Notes: generated by a model from the sequence alone, not told the origin. A DNA stretch of 64,000 nt from Kaistella treverensis (GCF_900114045.1 NZ_FORQ01000003.1:248001-312000), one strand, 5' to 3'. Positions 36,230-45,903 are shown, counted from the stretch's first letter. Made by a program: numbers and translations.

Positions 36230-37446
36230 TTACAGAAATAAAAGTTGGATTAAATTTTAGTTCTGAAATTCAATCTGTAGGACGGTTGGCTGAACGAAAT
36301 GGCATCATCTATTTTGAATATGATGAAGAATTTTCGCAAAAGGGCGTTGAAATATCTCCGTTTAAACTACCGTTAAGAAATGGCGTTGTAGAACTTCCTT
36401 CCGATCCCTTTGAAGGATTAGCAGGTGTTTTCAGCGATAGTTTACCCGATGGTTGGGGAAGATTATTATTTGATAGGATGATGCGTTCGCAAGGAATCTC
36501 ACCTTCAGAAATTTCTTCGCTGGACCGTTTGGCTTATGTTGGCTTAAATGGAATGGGAGCGCTGGTTTATGAGCCAGATAGCAGTCCGCCAACAATTCAG
36601 GAATTCATTGATTTGGATCATCTGGCTACACAAACAGAAAAAATTCTGGAAGGTGCTTCTGGAGAAATAATTACAAAACTTTTAGCGTTGAATGGATCTT
36701 CTGCAGGAGCAAGACCAAAGGCTTTAATTGGAGTGGATCAAGACAGGAAAAATATTTCTTATGGCGTAAATCAGCTTAATGATGGTTTTGAGCATTGGCT
36801 TGTAAAATTTCCTAATTCACAAGACGGTACAGATTCCGGAGCCATAGAATATGTTTATGCTTTAATGGCGAAGGAGGCGGGGTTGTATTTCCCTGATGTG
36901 CATTTATTCTCTTCTCAAAAAGGAAATGGCTTTTTCGGAGTGAAACGCTTTGATAGACAAGAAAACAAAAGATTTCACATGCATACTGTAAGTGGTTTGA
37001 TACATAGCAATTTTAGATTTCCATCCCTTGATTATGAAGATTTATTTTCATTGACAATGGCATTAACGAAAGACATTCGGGAGGTAGAAAAAATGTTTCG
37101 TTTGGCAGTTTTCAATGTGATGGCGCATAACAGAGATGATCATGCTAAGAATTTTAGTTTTTTAATGAATGAATTTGGCGAGTGGAAATTATCACCTGCT
37201 TATGATTTAACATTTTCAAATGGACCGGGAGGAGAGCAAAGCACGATGGTAGTGGGAGAGGGTAAAAACATTACAATTAAGCATCTCGTAAAATTAGGAT
37301 TAGATGCCAAAATTTCAAAAGAATTTATAGACCAAATAATTGAGCAAACAAGAAACGCCGTAAGTAAATGGACTTTTCTAGCAAATGAATATGGAATAAG
37401 TAAATCAAATATTGAACTCATAAACAGGGTCATTACCAAATTGTAG
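36226..37446 (+). CDS. hipA: HipA-family serine/threonine kinase toxin
   Basis: The 406-residue protein shows the HipA layout: N-terminal subdomain with FSDSLPDGWGRLLFDRMM, the phosphorylatable P-loop-like SSAGARPKALI (about 162-172), WLVKFPNSQD, and the catalytic segment AHNRDDHAKNFSFLMNEFGE with SPAYDLTFS. All kinase residues are present. E. coli HipA phosphorylates glutamyl-tRNA synthetase; the target here is unknown. This full-length form is HipA proper, not the split HipST type. Confidence 0.92.
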   Translation: MITEIKVGLNFSSEIQSVGRLAERNGIIYFEYDEEFSQKGVEISPFKLPLRNGVVELPSDPFEGLAGVFSDSLPDGWGRLLFDRMMRSQGISPSEISSLDRLAYVGLNGMGALVYEPDSSPPTIQEFIDLDHLATQTEKILEGASGEIITKLLALNGSSAGARPKALIGVDQDRKNISYGVNQLNDGFEHWLVKFPNSQDGTDSGAIEYVYALMAKEAGLYFPDVHLFSSQKGNGFFGVKRFDRQENKRFHMHTVSGLIHSNFRFPSLDYEDLFSLTMALTKDIREVEKMFRLAVFNVMAHNRDDHAKNFSFLMNEFGEWKLSPAYDLTFSNGPGGEQSTMVVGEGKNITIKHLVKLGLDAKISKEFIDQIIEQTRNAVSKWTFLANEYGISKSNIELINRVITKL

Positions 37447-37706
37447 TTTTTAACGGTGTTTTCCTGAAAAGAAAATTTACAAAGTTTCATTAACATATTT
37501 CTATTGCAGTACATTTTGAAAATTTTGTATAATTTATTAAATGAAAACCCAGAAAATATAAAGAAATGATTACCAGATGATTATATGTTTTTTAGTATTA
37601 ATGCACCTATTAATCAATACCATATTTGTACCGTGAAATCATAATTAACTGATTATCAGTACCCGTTATTTTTGAAGAAGTGAAATAAGAAAACTTCAAT
37701 ATTTAT

Positions 37707-37740
37707 AAAACCGCTGTAACTTAGTTGCTGCGGTTTTTTT
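37707..37740 (+). terminator. Hairpin terminator without an adjacent gene
   Basis: AAAACCGC pairs with GCGGTTTT around an inner GTAAC/GTTGC stem, followed by seven T. It is 260 bases after hipA, so it may belong to an earlier backbone transcript or a small RNA. Confidence 0.6.
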
Positions 37741-37790
37741 GGCTGTTAAAACAGCAAAATTTTCTAATTTATCTTTTTATTTAAATCAAA

Positions 37791-37934
37791 AAAATACGCC
37801 GCTAAAACCGGTAACTTTTTCATATTTTTTAATACATTAAAACAAAAAAAAACGCCGCTAAAAGGAGAGATTTTTTGAAAATATCGAAATAGCTAAAACA
37901 GAAAAATTCACCCTTTTAAGCGGTAATTTTTTTT
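37791..37934. repeat. Three copies of the dispersed GCCGCTAAAA repeat
   Basis: Copies at 37791-37820, 37850-37876 (same orientation) and 37902-37934 (opposite). Each has an A tract, a CGCCGCTAAAA core (or its complement) and a T tract about 25-33 bases long. Confidence 0.55.
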
Positions 37935-37982
37935 GTCTTCTCTTTTCGAAACACTTACCTTCGCAGTCCAAAATTCTACTCA

Positions 37983-38996
37983 ATGCTCACCAAACTTATC
38001 ATCCACAAAGTCGGAAATAAAATCAACCAGGAAGCGCTCATCCTTTCTCAGGCGGAATATCAGCTCGAAGAAACCATGACCGAAATGCTGGAAGGTTTTT
38101 TCCTGAAATCCTTCAAATCCGAAGAGCAATACCAATTTTACAGCGACACTTATCTGGTGAACAATCCGGTTTTCAGTTCGGCATCGGAAATTTTCGAGGA
38201 TAAAAGCAGGTTTATTTTCGAATCGGAAAACATCGCCGAACATCTCTACGGAATTGCTGAAAATCCGCGTGTGCAGGCGGGTGAGCTTTTCATTGCTTAT
38301 TTCGAAGGTGAAGAAAAAAATGGTGAAAAAATAGATTCCATCGGTATTTTTAAAACCGAAAATAAAAGCCCGTTTCTGAAAATTCAATCTGAAGGCGACA
38401 CGTTCGACATTGAAAAAGATTACGGAATTTCACTTTCAAAACTCGACAAAGGCTGCATTATTTACAACAGTTTTAAAGAGTCCGGTTTTGCGGTTTCAGT
38501 GGTTGATAACAATAAAAACGGAGATCCTTATTATTGGTTTGAAGATTTTTTAAAAGTGAAACAGCGCGACGACGAATATTTCCATACGCAGGAAACGCTC
38601 ACGGTTTACAAGGAATATATCACGAAACAGCTTCCGCAGGAATTTGAAACTACAAAAGCAGATCAGGCAGATTTTCTGAATAAATCCATTAATTTTTTCA
38701 AGGAAAAAGAAAAGTTCGACTACGAAGAATTTACGAAAGAAGTGCTGCAGGACGAAAATGTAATTGAAAGTTTTGGCAACTTCAAATCGGATTACGAGCA
38801 GGAAATGCAGGTTTCGATTTCCGAAGATTTTGCCATTAACGAAGCGGCTGTGAAAAAGCAAAGTCGCGGTTTTAAAAGCATCATCAAGCTCGACAAAAAC
38901 TTCCATATTTACGTGCATGGCGACCGAAAAATGATAGAGCAGGGCAGCGATGAAAGGGGAAAATATTACCGGCTTTACTTCGACGAAGAACAATAA
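37983..38996 (+). CDS. Nucleoid-associated protein (NdpA/YejK family)
   Basis: The 337-residue protein matches the 37-kDa nucleoid-associated family: it begins KLIIHKVGNKINQEALILSQ, and has GELFIAYFEGEEKNGEKIDS near residue 100 and a C-terminal RGFKSIIKLDKNFHIYVHGD. The E. coli member binds the nucleoid; in Bacteroidota the role is not set. It is a single-gene unit in the backbone. Confidence 0.88.
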   Translation: MLTKLIIHKVGNKINQEALILSQAEYQLEETMTEMLEGFFLKSFKSEEQYQFYSDTYLVNNPVFSSASEIFEDKSRFIFESENIAEHLYGIAENPRVQAGELFIAYFEGEEKNGEKIDSIGIFKTENKSPFLKIQSEGDTFDIEKDYGISLSKLDKGCIIYNSFKESGFAVSVVDNNKNGDPYYWFEDFLKVKQRDDEYFHTQETLTVYKEYITKQLPQEFETTKADQADFLNKSINFFKEKEKFDYEEFTKEVLQDENVIESFGNFKSDYEQEMQVSISEDFAINEAAVKKQSRGFKSIIKLDKNFHIYVHGDRKMIEQGSDERGKYYRLYFDEEQ

Positions 38997-39042
38997 AAAA
39001 AATTCTTAAATTTGCAAACACACCTTTTTATAACCCTTTTTT

Positions 39043-41241
39043 ATGAATTTAGTCGATTGCCACGACGAGAAAATCCACATTTCCGGTCATATTCAGGATT
39101 TCGGCTATTTGATCGGGTTAGATGCCTCAGGAAAAACCATTACCTTTTTAAGCCAAAATATTTCCGACATTTTTAGTGTAAATGAAAATGTCCTGGGCCA
39201 AACTTTAGAGCAAAATTGCAGTGCCTTTGAGCCGCTTTTGGATTCAGTTGTGCTGAAAAATCTTGATTTTGAGACGCTGAAGGAAGTAGATGTTTTCTTA
39301 GATAAACTCACCATCAACGGTAACGGTTATCACCTTACGATTTATAAATACCAGTCGGTGGTTTTTCTGGAAATTGAAAAGGTAACCGAGCATTTTCATA
39401 CGCGGACTTTCGTTACTAAAAAGTACGAGAGCATCAGCAATGCGACAGACTCAGCGGAAATTTGGCAGCAGTTGTTGGTTTCCGTGGCGGAAGCGATAGA
39501 TTATGACCGCGTGATGGTGTACCGATTTCTGGATGACGGCAGCGGAAAAGTAATTGCTGAAAAAATTAAAAACGGTGTGGAGAGTTTTATGAACCTCCAT
39601 TATCCGGAAAGTGATATCCCGCGTCAGGCCCGTGAACTTTATCTGAAAAAGCGTAAAAGGATTTTCAGCAACGTTCTTTCTACGCCGGTACCAATCCTTA
39701 CTACGATGGAACAGCCTGTTGACCTTACCTATTCCGCCTTACGGGCGATGTCACCGGTGCATGGTCAATATCTGAAAAATACGGGTGTAGAGTCCAGTTT
39801 CAGTACCTCAATTGTTATTGATAATAAGCTTTGGGGCATGGTGACTTGCCAGAATGTGAAGGCTAAACATATCGATCTGGTAAACCGAATCCGAGCTGAG
39901 GTGTTTACAGTCATCGCTGCGAATGCGTATGCGTCGTTTAAATCACGCCAGATGCTGAATGACAGCATTGAGCTTGAAAATCAGATTAAAGATTTAAAAT
40001 CTTCTCTTTCAAAGTTCGACGACCTTGAATCATCGCTTTTCAGTAATATTGAAACCATGCGAAATTATCCGCACGCGGATGGTTTGGCAGTAGTGGTTGG
40101 TCATAATATCCGAACCGCAGGCTTGGTGCCTTCGGATGAAGATATTCTGAACATTGTAAAATATGCACGTGAAAACCCGCTGAAGAATTTTTATTCCACC
40201 AATGACTTCAGCAAATCTCATCAAGGAAATATGGGGCCGCTGGAAAACGCTGCGGGAGTAATGTTCGGCTTTACAGATGATGATCGGAACGAACTTTTAA
40301 TCTGGTTTCGGCAGAAAGTAGACACCCAGTTGCTTTGGGCAGGAAATCCTTCGAAAGATACAGGCGAAACCGTCCTCAATGGTGATCAGCAGTACGTAAT
40401 CTCACCGCGAAAATCGTTTGCGACTTATATTGAAAACATTAAGGGAAAGGCAACGCCGTGGAAAAACCGTGATATCATTGCTGCTAAAAAAGTGGTGGCA
40501 TCGATTCTTGAAACCACGTACAGCCAATTCCGAAAAGTTCGCGAGCTGAATGACGAGCTGCGAAACCTCAACGAAGAACTCGACAGCTTTTCTTACACGA
40601 TTTCACACGACCTTGGTACGCCGCTCACCGTCATGAAACTTAATGCACAACTGTTGGAACGGGCGCATCACGATAATCCCGAAGTTCAGAAAAGAGTTCA
40701 AAGCATCCTGGCAGAAGTTCTTGGAATGGAAAATATGATGCGTGGCGTTCTGCAGCTCAGCAAGGCAAAATCTTCGGAAATAGTACTTAGGGAACTGGAA
40801 ACAGCTTCTGTCATCAGAAAAATATGCTTAGATGCGCAGCTGACCATCAGTGAAAGTACCGAAGTAATCATCGGAAAAACTCCTAATGTTCTCGGTGATG
40901 AAACCATGATGAAACAGGTTTTCCTGAACATCATCGGTAACGCAGTAAAATATTCCAGTAAAAGTGAAAATCCTAAAGTGGAAATTCACGGTTATGAAGA
41001 AGACGATAAAGTTATATATACCATTAAAGATAACGGCATTGGTATTCCAGCAAAAGATCAGTCGAAAATGTTTAAGATTTTCAGCCGTATGGAAAACGCC
41101 AAGGCTTTTCAGGGCAACGGCGTTGGTCTTTCCATTGTATACCGCATTATGAAACGTCTTGGCGGCAATATATCCTATAAAAGTACAGCTGCAAAAGAGA
41201 CTATTTTCAAACTGACTTTCCAAAACCCACGATCGCTTTAA
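39043..41241 (+). CDS. bphP: Bacteriophytochrome sensor histidine kinase
   Basis: Red/far-red light sensor kinase. The 732 residues hold PAS (about 1-105, with the biliverdin-attachment Cys6 in VDCHDEKIHISGHIQDFG), GAF (about 125-295; PESDIPRQARELY and SPVHGQYLKNTGV with His240), PHY (about 305-490; tongue motif SPRKSF), HisKA with phospho-acceptor His522 in YTISHDLGTPL, and HATPase (NIIGNAVKYS, DNGIGIPAKD, GVGLSIV). At the place of the second conserved chromophore-pocket His (30 residues after His240) there is Gln270 (TCQN for CHH). Its stop shares a base with the heme oxygenase start. Confidence 0.95.
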   Translation: MNLVDCHDEKIHISGHIQDFGYLIGLDASGKTITFLSQNISDIFSVNENVLGQTLEQNCSAFEPLLDSVVLKNLDFETLKEVDVFLDKLTINGNGYHLTIYKYQSVVFLEIEKVTEHFHTRTFVTKKYESISNATDSAEIWQQLLVSVAEAIDYDRVMVYRFLDDGSGKVIAEKIKNGVESFMNLHYPESDIPRQARELYLKKRKRIFSNVLSTPVPILTTMEQPVDLTYSALRAMSPVHGQYLKNTGVESSFSTSIVIDNKLWGMVTCQNVKAKHIDLVNRIRAEVFTVIAANAYASFKSRQMLNDSIELENQIKDLKSSLSKFDDLESSLFSNIETMRNYPHADGLAVVVGHNIRTAGLVPSDEDILNIVKYARENPLKNFYSTNDFSKSHQGNMGPLENAAGVMFGFTDDDRNELLIWFRQKVDTQLLWAGNPSKDTGETVLNGDQQYVISPRKSFATYIENIKGKATPWKNRDIIAAKKVVASILETTYSQFRKVRELNDELRNLNEELDSFSYTISHDLGTPLTVMKLNAQLLERAHHDNPEVQKRVQSILAEVLGMENMMRGVLQLSKAKSSEIVLRELETASVIRKICLDAQLTISESTEVIIGKTPNVLGDETMMKQVFLNIIGNAVKYSSKSENPKVEIHGYEEDDKVIYTIKDNGIGIPAKDQSKMFKIFSRMENAKAFQGNGVGLSIVYRIMKRLGGNISYKSTAAKETIFKLTFQNPRSL

Positions 41242-41795
41242 TGATTTCTGAAAAACTTAAATACGGTACGCGCCATCTGCACGATTTAACTGAAGAAAAA
41301 TTCAATTCCACAAAAATATTTGAAGGCACTTTCGATTTAAATGACTACCGCAAGTTGCTTTTTTACAACTACGAAATGCTGAATTCATTCGAGAATGAAG
41401 TTTTTAATTTTATTCCGGCAAAAGCAGCAGATTTTTTGAATTTGGAAAGCCGCCGCAAAGTGAAGCTGGCAGAAACCGACATGATGGAATTAGGTGTGCC
41501 TTTACCACCTGAACGAAATTTAGCTTCAGTAAAAAATCTTGCGGAAGCATTCGGAATTTTTTATGTTATGGAAGGTTCTACCTTGGGCGGAAATATGATT
41601 GCAAAACACCTTTCAAAATCCGGCGAGTTTGCTGATGCTCCATTTCATTATTTCAAGTGTTACGGTCCCCATACCGGCTCTTACTGGAAAACTTTCAAAG
41701 AAGTTCTGGACCGCGAAATAAAACCCGAAGATGAAGATGCTTGTCTGCGAGGCGCTGAAAAGGCTTACAGCTTTTTGCTAAATTTGCGCGATTAA
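41241..41795 (+). CDS. bphO: Heme oxygenase (biliverdin-producing)
   Basis: Makes biliverdin, the chromophore of the phytochrome, from heme. The 184-residue helical protein has the proximal-His region TRHLHDLTEEKF and the distal-helix glycine motif FYVMEGSTLGGNMIAKHL. It overlaps bphP by one base (TAATG), so sensor and chromophore enzyme are made together. Confidence 0.92.
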   Translation: MISEKLKYGTRHLHDLTEEKFNSTKIFEGTFDLNDYRKLLFYNYEMLNSFENEVFNFIPAKAADFLNLESRRKVKLAETDMMELGVPLPPERNLASVKNLAEAFGIFYVMEGSTLGGNMIAKHLSKSGEFADAPFHYFKCYGPHTGSYWKTFKEVLDREIKPEDEDACLRGAEKAYSFLLNLRD

Positions 41796-41866
41796 CAATT
41801 GCTGACTCACCTTTTTTAACTGCTTTAAGCACGGATTTTGATAATTTCGAAAAAATTTGCCGCTAA

Positions 41867-42529
41867 ATGATTGTTTTTTTCAAAAATTTCTACAAAAATT
41901 CTTCAGCGAAACTTTTGCTTTCGCTGTTCTTTTTTGCGCTCGCGCTCTTTATTTTTGCAGAAATTACGGATGAAGTTCTGCTGGAAAAGGAAGAGAAAGT
42001 AGATTTTTTAATTTTCGATTTGGTGCGGAATCACCTCATTAATCCCGGCGCAACAGGCTATATGTCAGCGTTTACTGAGCTTTCCTCAGTGTCGTTGATG
42101 AAAATTGCATATCCGGCGCTCATTATTATTTTTATTTTGGTGAAGGATTACCGGCGCGCTTTTTTCAGTTTTGTCGCAGGCAGCGGAGGCTTGCTGATTA
42201 TTTATTTAATGAAAATGTTTTTTGCCAGACCACGCCCGCCATATCCACTGCTGAATCCGGAAGAAGGCTTCAGTTTCCCGAGTGGTCACGCTACTTTCAG
42301 TTTTATTTTTTATGGCATCCTGGCGTATTTTGTCTGGTTAACCGATTTGCCGAAAATCTGGAAATACGTGATGATGACGTTTCTGGTTTTACTTTCACTG
42401 ATGATTGGTTTCAGCCGAATTTACCTGGGCGTGCATTATCCCAGCGACGTTTTGGGCGGCGTTTGTCTCGGTTATTCCTGGCTTTTTCTGATGATTTACA
42501 CCTTCCGGAAATGGTTGCCGATTTATTGA
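41867..42529 (+). CDS. PAP2-family membrane phosphatase
   Basis: The 220-residue protein has about five or six membrane helices and the full acid-phosphatase signature: KMFFARPRPP, PSGHATFSF, and SRIYLGVHYPSDVLGG. It may dephosphorylate undecaprenyl pyrophosphate or phosphatidate. A dispersed-repeat half-site (TTTGCCGCTAAATG) runs into its start codon. Confidence 0.92.
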   Translation: MIVFFKNFYKNSSAKLLLSLFFFALALFIFAEITDEVLLEKEEKVDFLIFDLVRNHLINPGATGYMSAFTELSSVSLMKIAYPALIIIFILVKDYRRAFFSFVAGSGGLLIIYLMKMFFARPRPPYPLLNPEEGFSFPSGHATFSFIFYGILAYFVWLTDLPKIWKYVMMTFLVLLSLMIGFSRIYLGVHYPSDVLGGVCLGYSWLFLMIYTFRKWLPIY

Positions 42530-43188
42530 ATTGATAAAAAATTTCCGCCTTTTTTACCATTTTTTTTAATTTTAGCCTAAACAGCTTTTGACCAAAATTC
42601 CCGAATTGTGTAAAAATTCTTATTATTCTTTCATCAAAAGGAAAAAAATTTTGCCAAAATTTGCAAAATTTTTACTTTTAGTGAAGATACCGTTGTTTAT
42701 TAGATGTTTTTGGGTCTAATCACCAATTTTACTTGGTTGATAAGTCTCTAACTTTGAATTACTAAAAAACCAAAAAACACCATAAGCATGAAAAAAGGAA
42801 ATTTATTTTATTCTTCGTAAAGTTGGCATCGTTTACTTTATCTGCAGTTTGTGACATTTTTTTTGAAAGTACGCTTTCACAGGATTTTAAATCCGATTTT
42901 CTATACCCTTTAATTGGTTTCATCTGAACAGATTTTTTCCGGATTTAATTCCTCAAGTTTTGCATTATGACATCGATTTATTACAAGATCAATCACTGCA
43001 AAAACTACACTTTAAGTGAACGGTTGGTGCTAAAGCCTCTTATTAAGTGGAGTACGCAACGTCGCCGGTTAATTGAATAGTTTCCCATCGGGGCGCTACT
43101 AATCGCATTTATTTTTCGGTATTTTTTCCACGACGAAAGTTCTGAGCTTCGACGCTCTACCCTCTATCTTATTTTTAAAACACTAAAG
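42530..43188. other. Long gap with a broken leader peptide
   Basis: A -7 element TAACTTTG lies at 42749-42756 and an ATG at 42788. Its frame stops after ten codons, but the +1 frame continues as KFILFFVKLASFTLSAVCDI, a signal-peptide-like stretch, to a stop near 42928. So a secreted protein gene may have been lost by frameshift. The part 43014-43150 is more GC-rich and could fold as an mRNA leader of the next gene, though I recognise no riboswitch. Nothing else is seen. Confidence 0.4.
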
Positions 43189-45849
43189 ATGAATACACAT
43201 TTTTATTTTAAAAAGTTTAAACAACTCTCCAGTTTGTTGTTTTTATTCTTCCTGTTTACTACCAATTTTTCAGCCCAGCCCACTAATTGTCAGGGCTATA
43301 CACTTACGCAGGGCGGTTGGGGTGCACCCAATTTAGATAATCCTCATGTGAGTTACATGTATGATAATTTTAACAAAGCTTTTCCTGGCGGCCTTACTTT
43401 AGGGTGCGCTACCGGCTATCAGTTAAAATTGACCTCGCCAGCGGCCGTAACCGATTTTCTTCCTTCTGGTGGAACATCGTCCACTCTGGGAGCAAACTAT
43501 ACCAATCCGGGTACCAGCTATTCAAATACATTAGCGGCCCAGTTGGTTTCTGTAATGTTGGCGGTCCAGTTTGATAGTTATGATGCTAACTTTTCCTCAC
43601 CGACCGTTACATTAGGTGAATATGTTTTAATGAGCGGTCCGTTTGCCGGAAAAACGGTAAATCAGTTTTTAGAGATGGCCAATAATTTTATGGGCGGTTG
43701 TGGTACATCAGCTTATTCCGCTACACAGTTTAATGAAGCTGCGACTGCAATAAATGAAAATTATGACGAAGGAAACAGAGATTTAGGTTATCTGAAATGT
43801 TGCATGCTGGAAATTCAGGTGAATTACGATGCTATAAAATGTTTCGGTAGTACCACAATGGTTCATGTTACAGCTACCGGTGGCTCCTCTGCTACAACGG
43901 GTAGAGGTGATTTTGCAAAAGGCGCTGGCACCTATACTTTTACCGTGACAGACGGCAGTTGCTCTGCTAGCAAAACCGTTACTATTACGCAACCTGATAA
44001 ATTAGATATTAATGTTTCTGCAACTCCAATTTCGTGCTTCGGTGGTAATTCTACAGTTACCGTAACAGCCACTGGTGGCACCGGCTCGTATACCGGAATC
44101 GGAACGTTTACCGTAAAAGCGGGAACGTATTCTTATACTGTAAAAGATGAAAACGGTTGCGAAGCAACAAAATCCATTACTATTTCAGAACCAACACAAC
44201 TTGTTGTAGATGTTCAGGCAACACCAATTTCCTGTAACGGTGGTGATGCGACTGTAACGGTAACTGCAACCGGCGGAACTGGTTCTTATACCGGAACCGG
44301 AACATTTACCGTAAAAGCCGGAACGTATTCTTATACAGTAAGAGATGCAAACGGTTGTGAAGCTTCGAAATCAATTACGATATCAGAGCCGGACGCTATT
44401 GTAATGGATGTTCAGGCAACTCCAATTTCATGTAACGGCGGCGATGCCACAGTTACCGTAACAGCAACTGGTGGAACTGGTGCCTTTACAGGAACCGGAA
44501 CATTCACCGTGAAAGCAGGAACATATTCCTATACCGTGAAAGATGAAAACGGTTGCGAAGCCACAAAATCAATAACCATTTCTGAACCTAGACCAATTAT
44601 GGTAGATATTCAGGCAACTCCAATTGCTTGCAATGGTGGTGATGCAACGGTAACCGTAACAGCAACTGGTGGAACTGGTGCCTTTACCGGGACCGGAACA
44701 TTTACCGTAAAAGCGGGAACTTATTCCTATACCGTGAAGGACGAAAATGGTTGTGAAGCCACAAAATCCATTACCATCAATGAACCAACCCCATTATCAC
44801 TTAGACTGACGATTACCGAAGTGCCTTGTTCAAGCTCCGCAAATAACGTGAGCGTAGCAGCAAGCGGCGGAACACCAATGTACACTTACCTTTGGTCCAA
44901 TGGTGAAACCGGCTCATCTGCTAAATTACCGGCAGGACCGTTCACCGTAACCGTAACCGATGCGAACGGCTGTACAGCTACTGCAAGTGGTACCGTGAAA
45001 GCAATTGATTGCGGTAAATTTACCACTGTAACTCAAGGCGGCTGGGGCGCGAAAGCTGCAGGTAAAAACTGGGGCGCTTACAGAGACCAATATTTTTCAG
45101 GTGCTTTCCCAACAGGTTTAACAGTAGGTGCAGGCACCAAATGGTTGAAACTTACTTCTGCAAAAGCAGTTGAAGATTTCTTGCCAAGCGGATCAACACC
45201 AAGAGCGCTGAATCCGGGAACCATGACGAATCCTGGTGCTTATTACAGCAATGTTTTAGCAGGTCAAACCGTAGCGCTTACTTTAAACATCAGATTTGAT
45301 GAGTATGTCGCAAGCTTCTCACCATCCGCAAAAAAACTTGGTGATATGATAGTGGTTTCAGGCACATTCGCAGGCTGGAGCGTTTACCAGGTTCTTGCTG
45401 AAGCCAACAAAGCTTTGGGTGGAATGTCAACGTTCTCCGCTGCAGAAATCAATGGAATGGTGGACGGAATAAACAACAATTACGACGGTGGAAAAGTGGA
45501 TAATGGATTGTTAACCTGCCCATGTCCTGATGCTTCAAAAACAGTAGTTGCATCGGCAGCAGTTGTAACTCCGGAATTACCGAAAGTTGCAAGCGAAGTC
45601 ACACTTTATCCAAATCCGTCGAACGGAGAATTCAATATTAAATTTGATGCCGACCGTAATAGTACGGTTGTCGTTCAGGTGTTCGATTTTGGTGGAAAAA
45701 TGATGGCAGATTACAGCAACAAGGTGGTCAGAAATGGTAACAAAGCCAGCGTAAGTGCCAGCAACTATATGCTTCCGGGTGGAGTTTACATCGTGAAAGT
45801 GAAAACTTCAACCATGGAAAAAACGCTGAAACTCATTATTAAAAAATAA
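43189..45849 (+). CDS. Secreted SprB-repeat protein with T9SS sorting domain
   Basis: The 886-residue protein has a signal peptide (to FSAQ), a first TQGGWG domain (about 34-205), six SprB/HYR-like repeats (about 210-610) with four nearly identical 66-residue units, a second TQGGWG domain (about 610-780) similar to the first, and a C-terminal type A sorting domain (VTLYPNPSNGEFNIKF to LKLIIKK) for T9SS export and surface attachment. The TQGGWG domain (GWGA, FPxGLTxG, LKLTSxxAVxDFLPSG, N-x-Y-D-x-G) is of unknown function. SprB repeats occur in gliding adhesins. Confidence 0.92.
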   Translation: MNTHFYFKKFKQLSSLLFLFFLFTTNFSAQPTNCQGYTLTQGGWGAPNLDNPHVSYMYDNFNKAFPGGLTLGCATGYQLKLTSPAAVTDFLPSGGTSSTLGANYTNPGTSYSNTLAAQLVSVMLAVQFDSYDANFSSPTVTLGEYVLMSGPFAGKTVNQFLEMANNFMGGCGTSAYSATQFNEAATAINENYDEGNRDLGYLKCCMLEIQVNYDAIKCFGSTTMVHVTATGGSSATTGRGDFAKGAGTYTFTVTDGSCSASKTVTITQPDKLDINVSATPISCFGGNSTVTVTATGGTGSYTGIGTFTVKAGTYSYTVKDENGCEATKSITISEPTQLVVDVQATPISCNGGDATVTVTATGGTGSYTGTGTFTVKAGTYSYTVRDANGCEASKSITISEPDAIVMDVQATPISCNGGDATVTVTATGGTGAFTGTGTFTVKAGTYSYTVKDENGCEATKSITISEPRPIMVDIQATPIACNGGDATVTVTATGGTGAFTGTGTFTVKAGTYSYTVKDENGCEATKSITINEPTPLSLRLTITEVPCSSSANNVSVAASGGTPMYTYLWSNGETGSSAKLPAGPFTVTVTDANGCTATASGTVKAIDCGKFTTVTQGGWGAKAAGKNWGAYRDQYFSGAFPTGLTVGAGTKWLKLTSAKAVEDFLPSGSTPRALNPGTMTNPGAYYSNVLAGQTVALTLNIRFDEYVASFSPSAKKLGDMIVVSGTFAGWSVYQVLAEANKALGGMSTFSAAEINGMVDGINNNYDGGKVDNGLLTCPCPDASKTVVASAAVVTPELPKVASEVTLYPNPSNGEFNIKFDADRNSTVVVQVFDFGGKMMADYSNKVVRNGNKASVSASNYMLPGGVYIVKVKTSTMEKTLKLIIKK
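44020..44811 (+). repeat. Four tandem 198-base SprB repeats
   Basis: Units begin at 44020, 44218, 44416 and 44614 with GCAACTCCAATT-like sequence and encode 66-residue copies (ATPISCNGGDATVTVTATGG...). High identity could allow copy-number change by recombination. Confidence 0.9.
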
Positions 45850-45870
45850 CCATAAAAACTCATCATTAGG

Positions 45871-45900
45871 AAGACTGTCTGCAAAGGCAGTCTTTTTATT
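45871..45900 (+). terminator. Terminator after the SprB-repeat gene
   Basis: A 10-base stem AAGACTGTCT/AGGCAGTCTT (one T-G wobble) with GCAA loop and a T-rich tail. Confidence 0.75.
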
Positions 45901-45903
45901 TTC

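Larger units (their letters stand above)
37447..37982. other. Spacer at the island-backbone border
   Basis: No gene is seen. The region holds an 8-base TTGTACCG match to the left border (37626), a strong hairpin terminator at 37707-37740 and three copies of the dispersed backbone repeat at 37791-37934. The border between transferred DNA and backbone probably lies near 37.45-37.7 kb. Confidence 0.5.

Noticed and set aside
37980-38387. 135-residue minus-strand ORF with many Phe
   Set aside because: Antisense to the nucleoid-associated protein gene; the sense gene has clear family motifs.
44020-44811. Regular repeats considered as a CRISPR array
   Set aside because: The 198-base units are in frame, all code for the same SprB-like domain, and there are no unique spacers.
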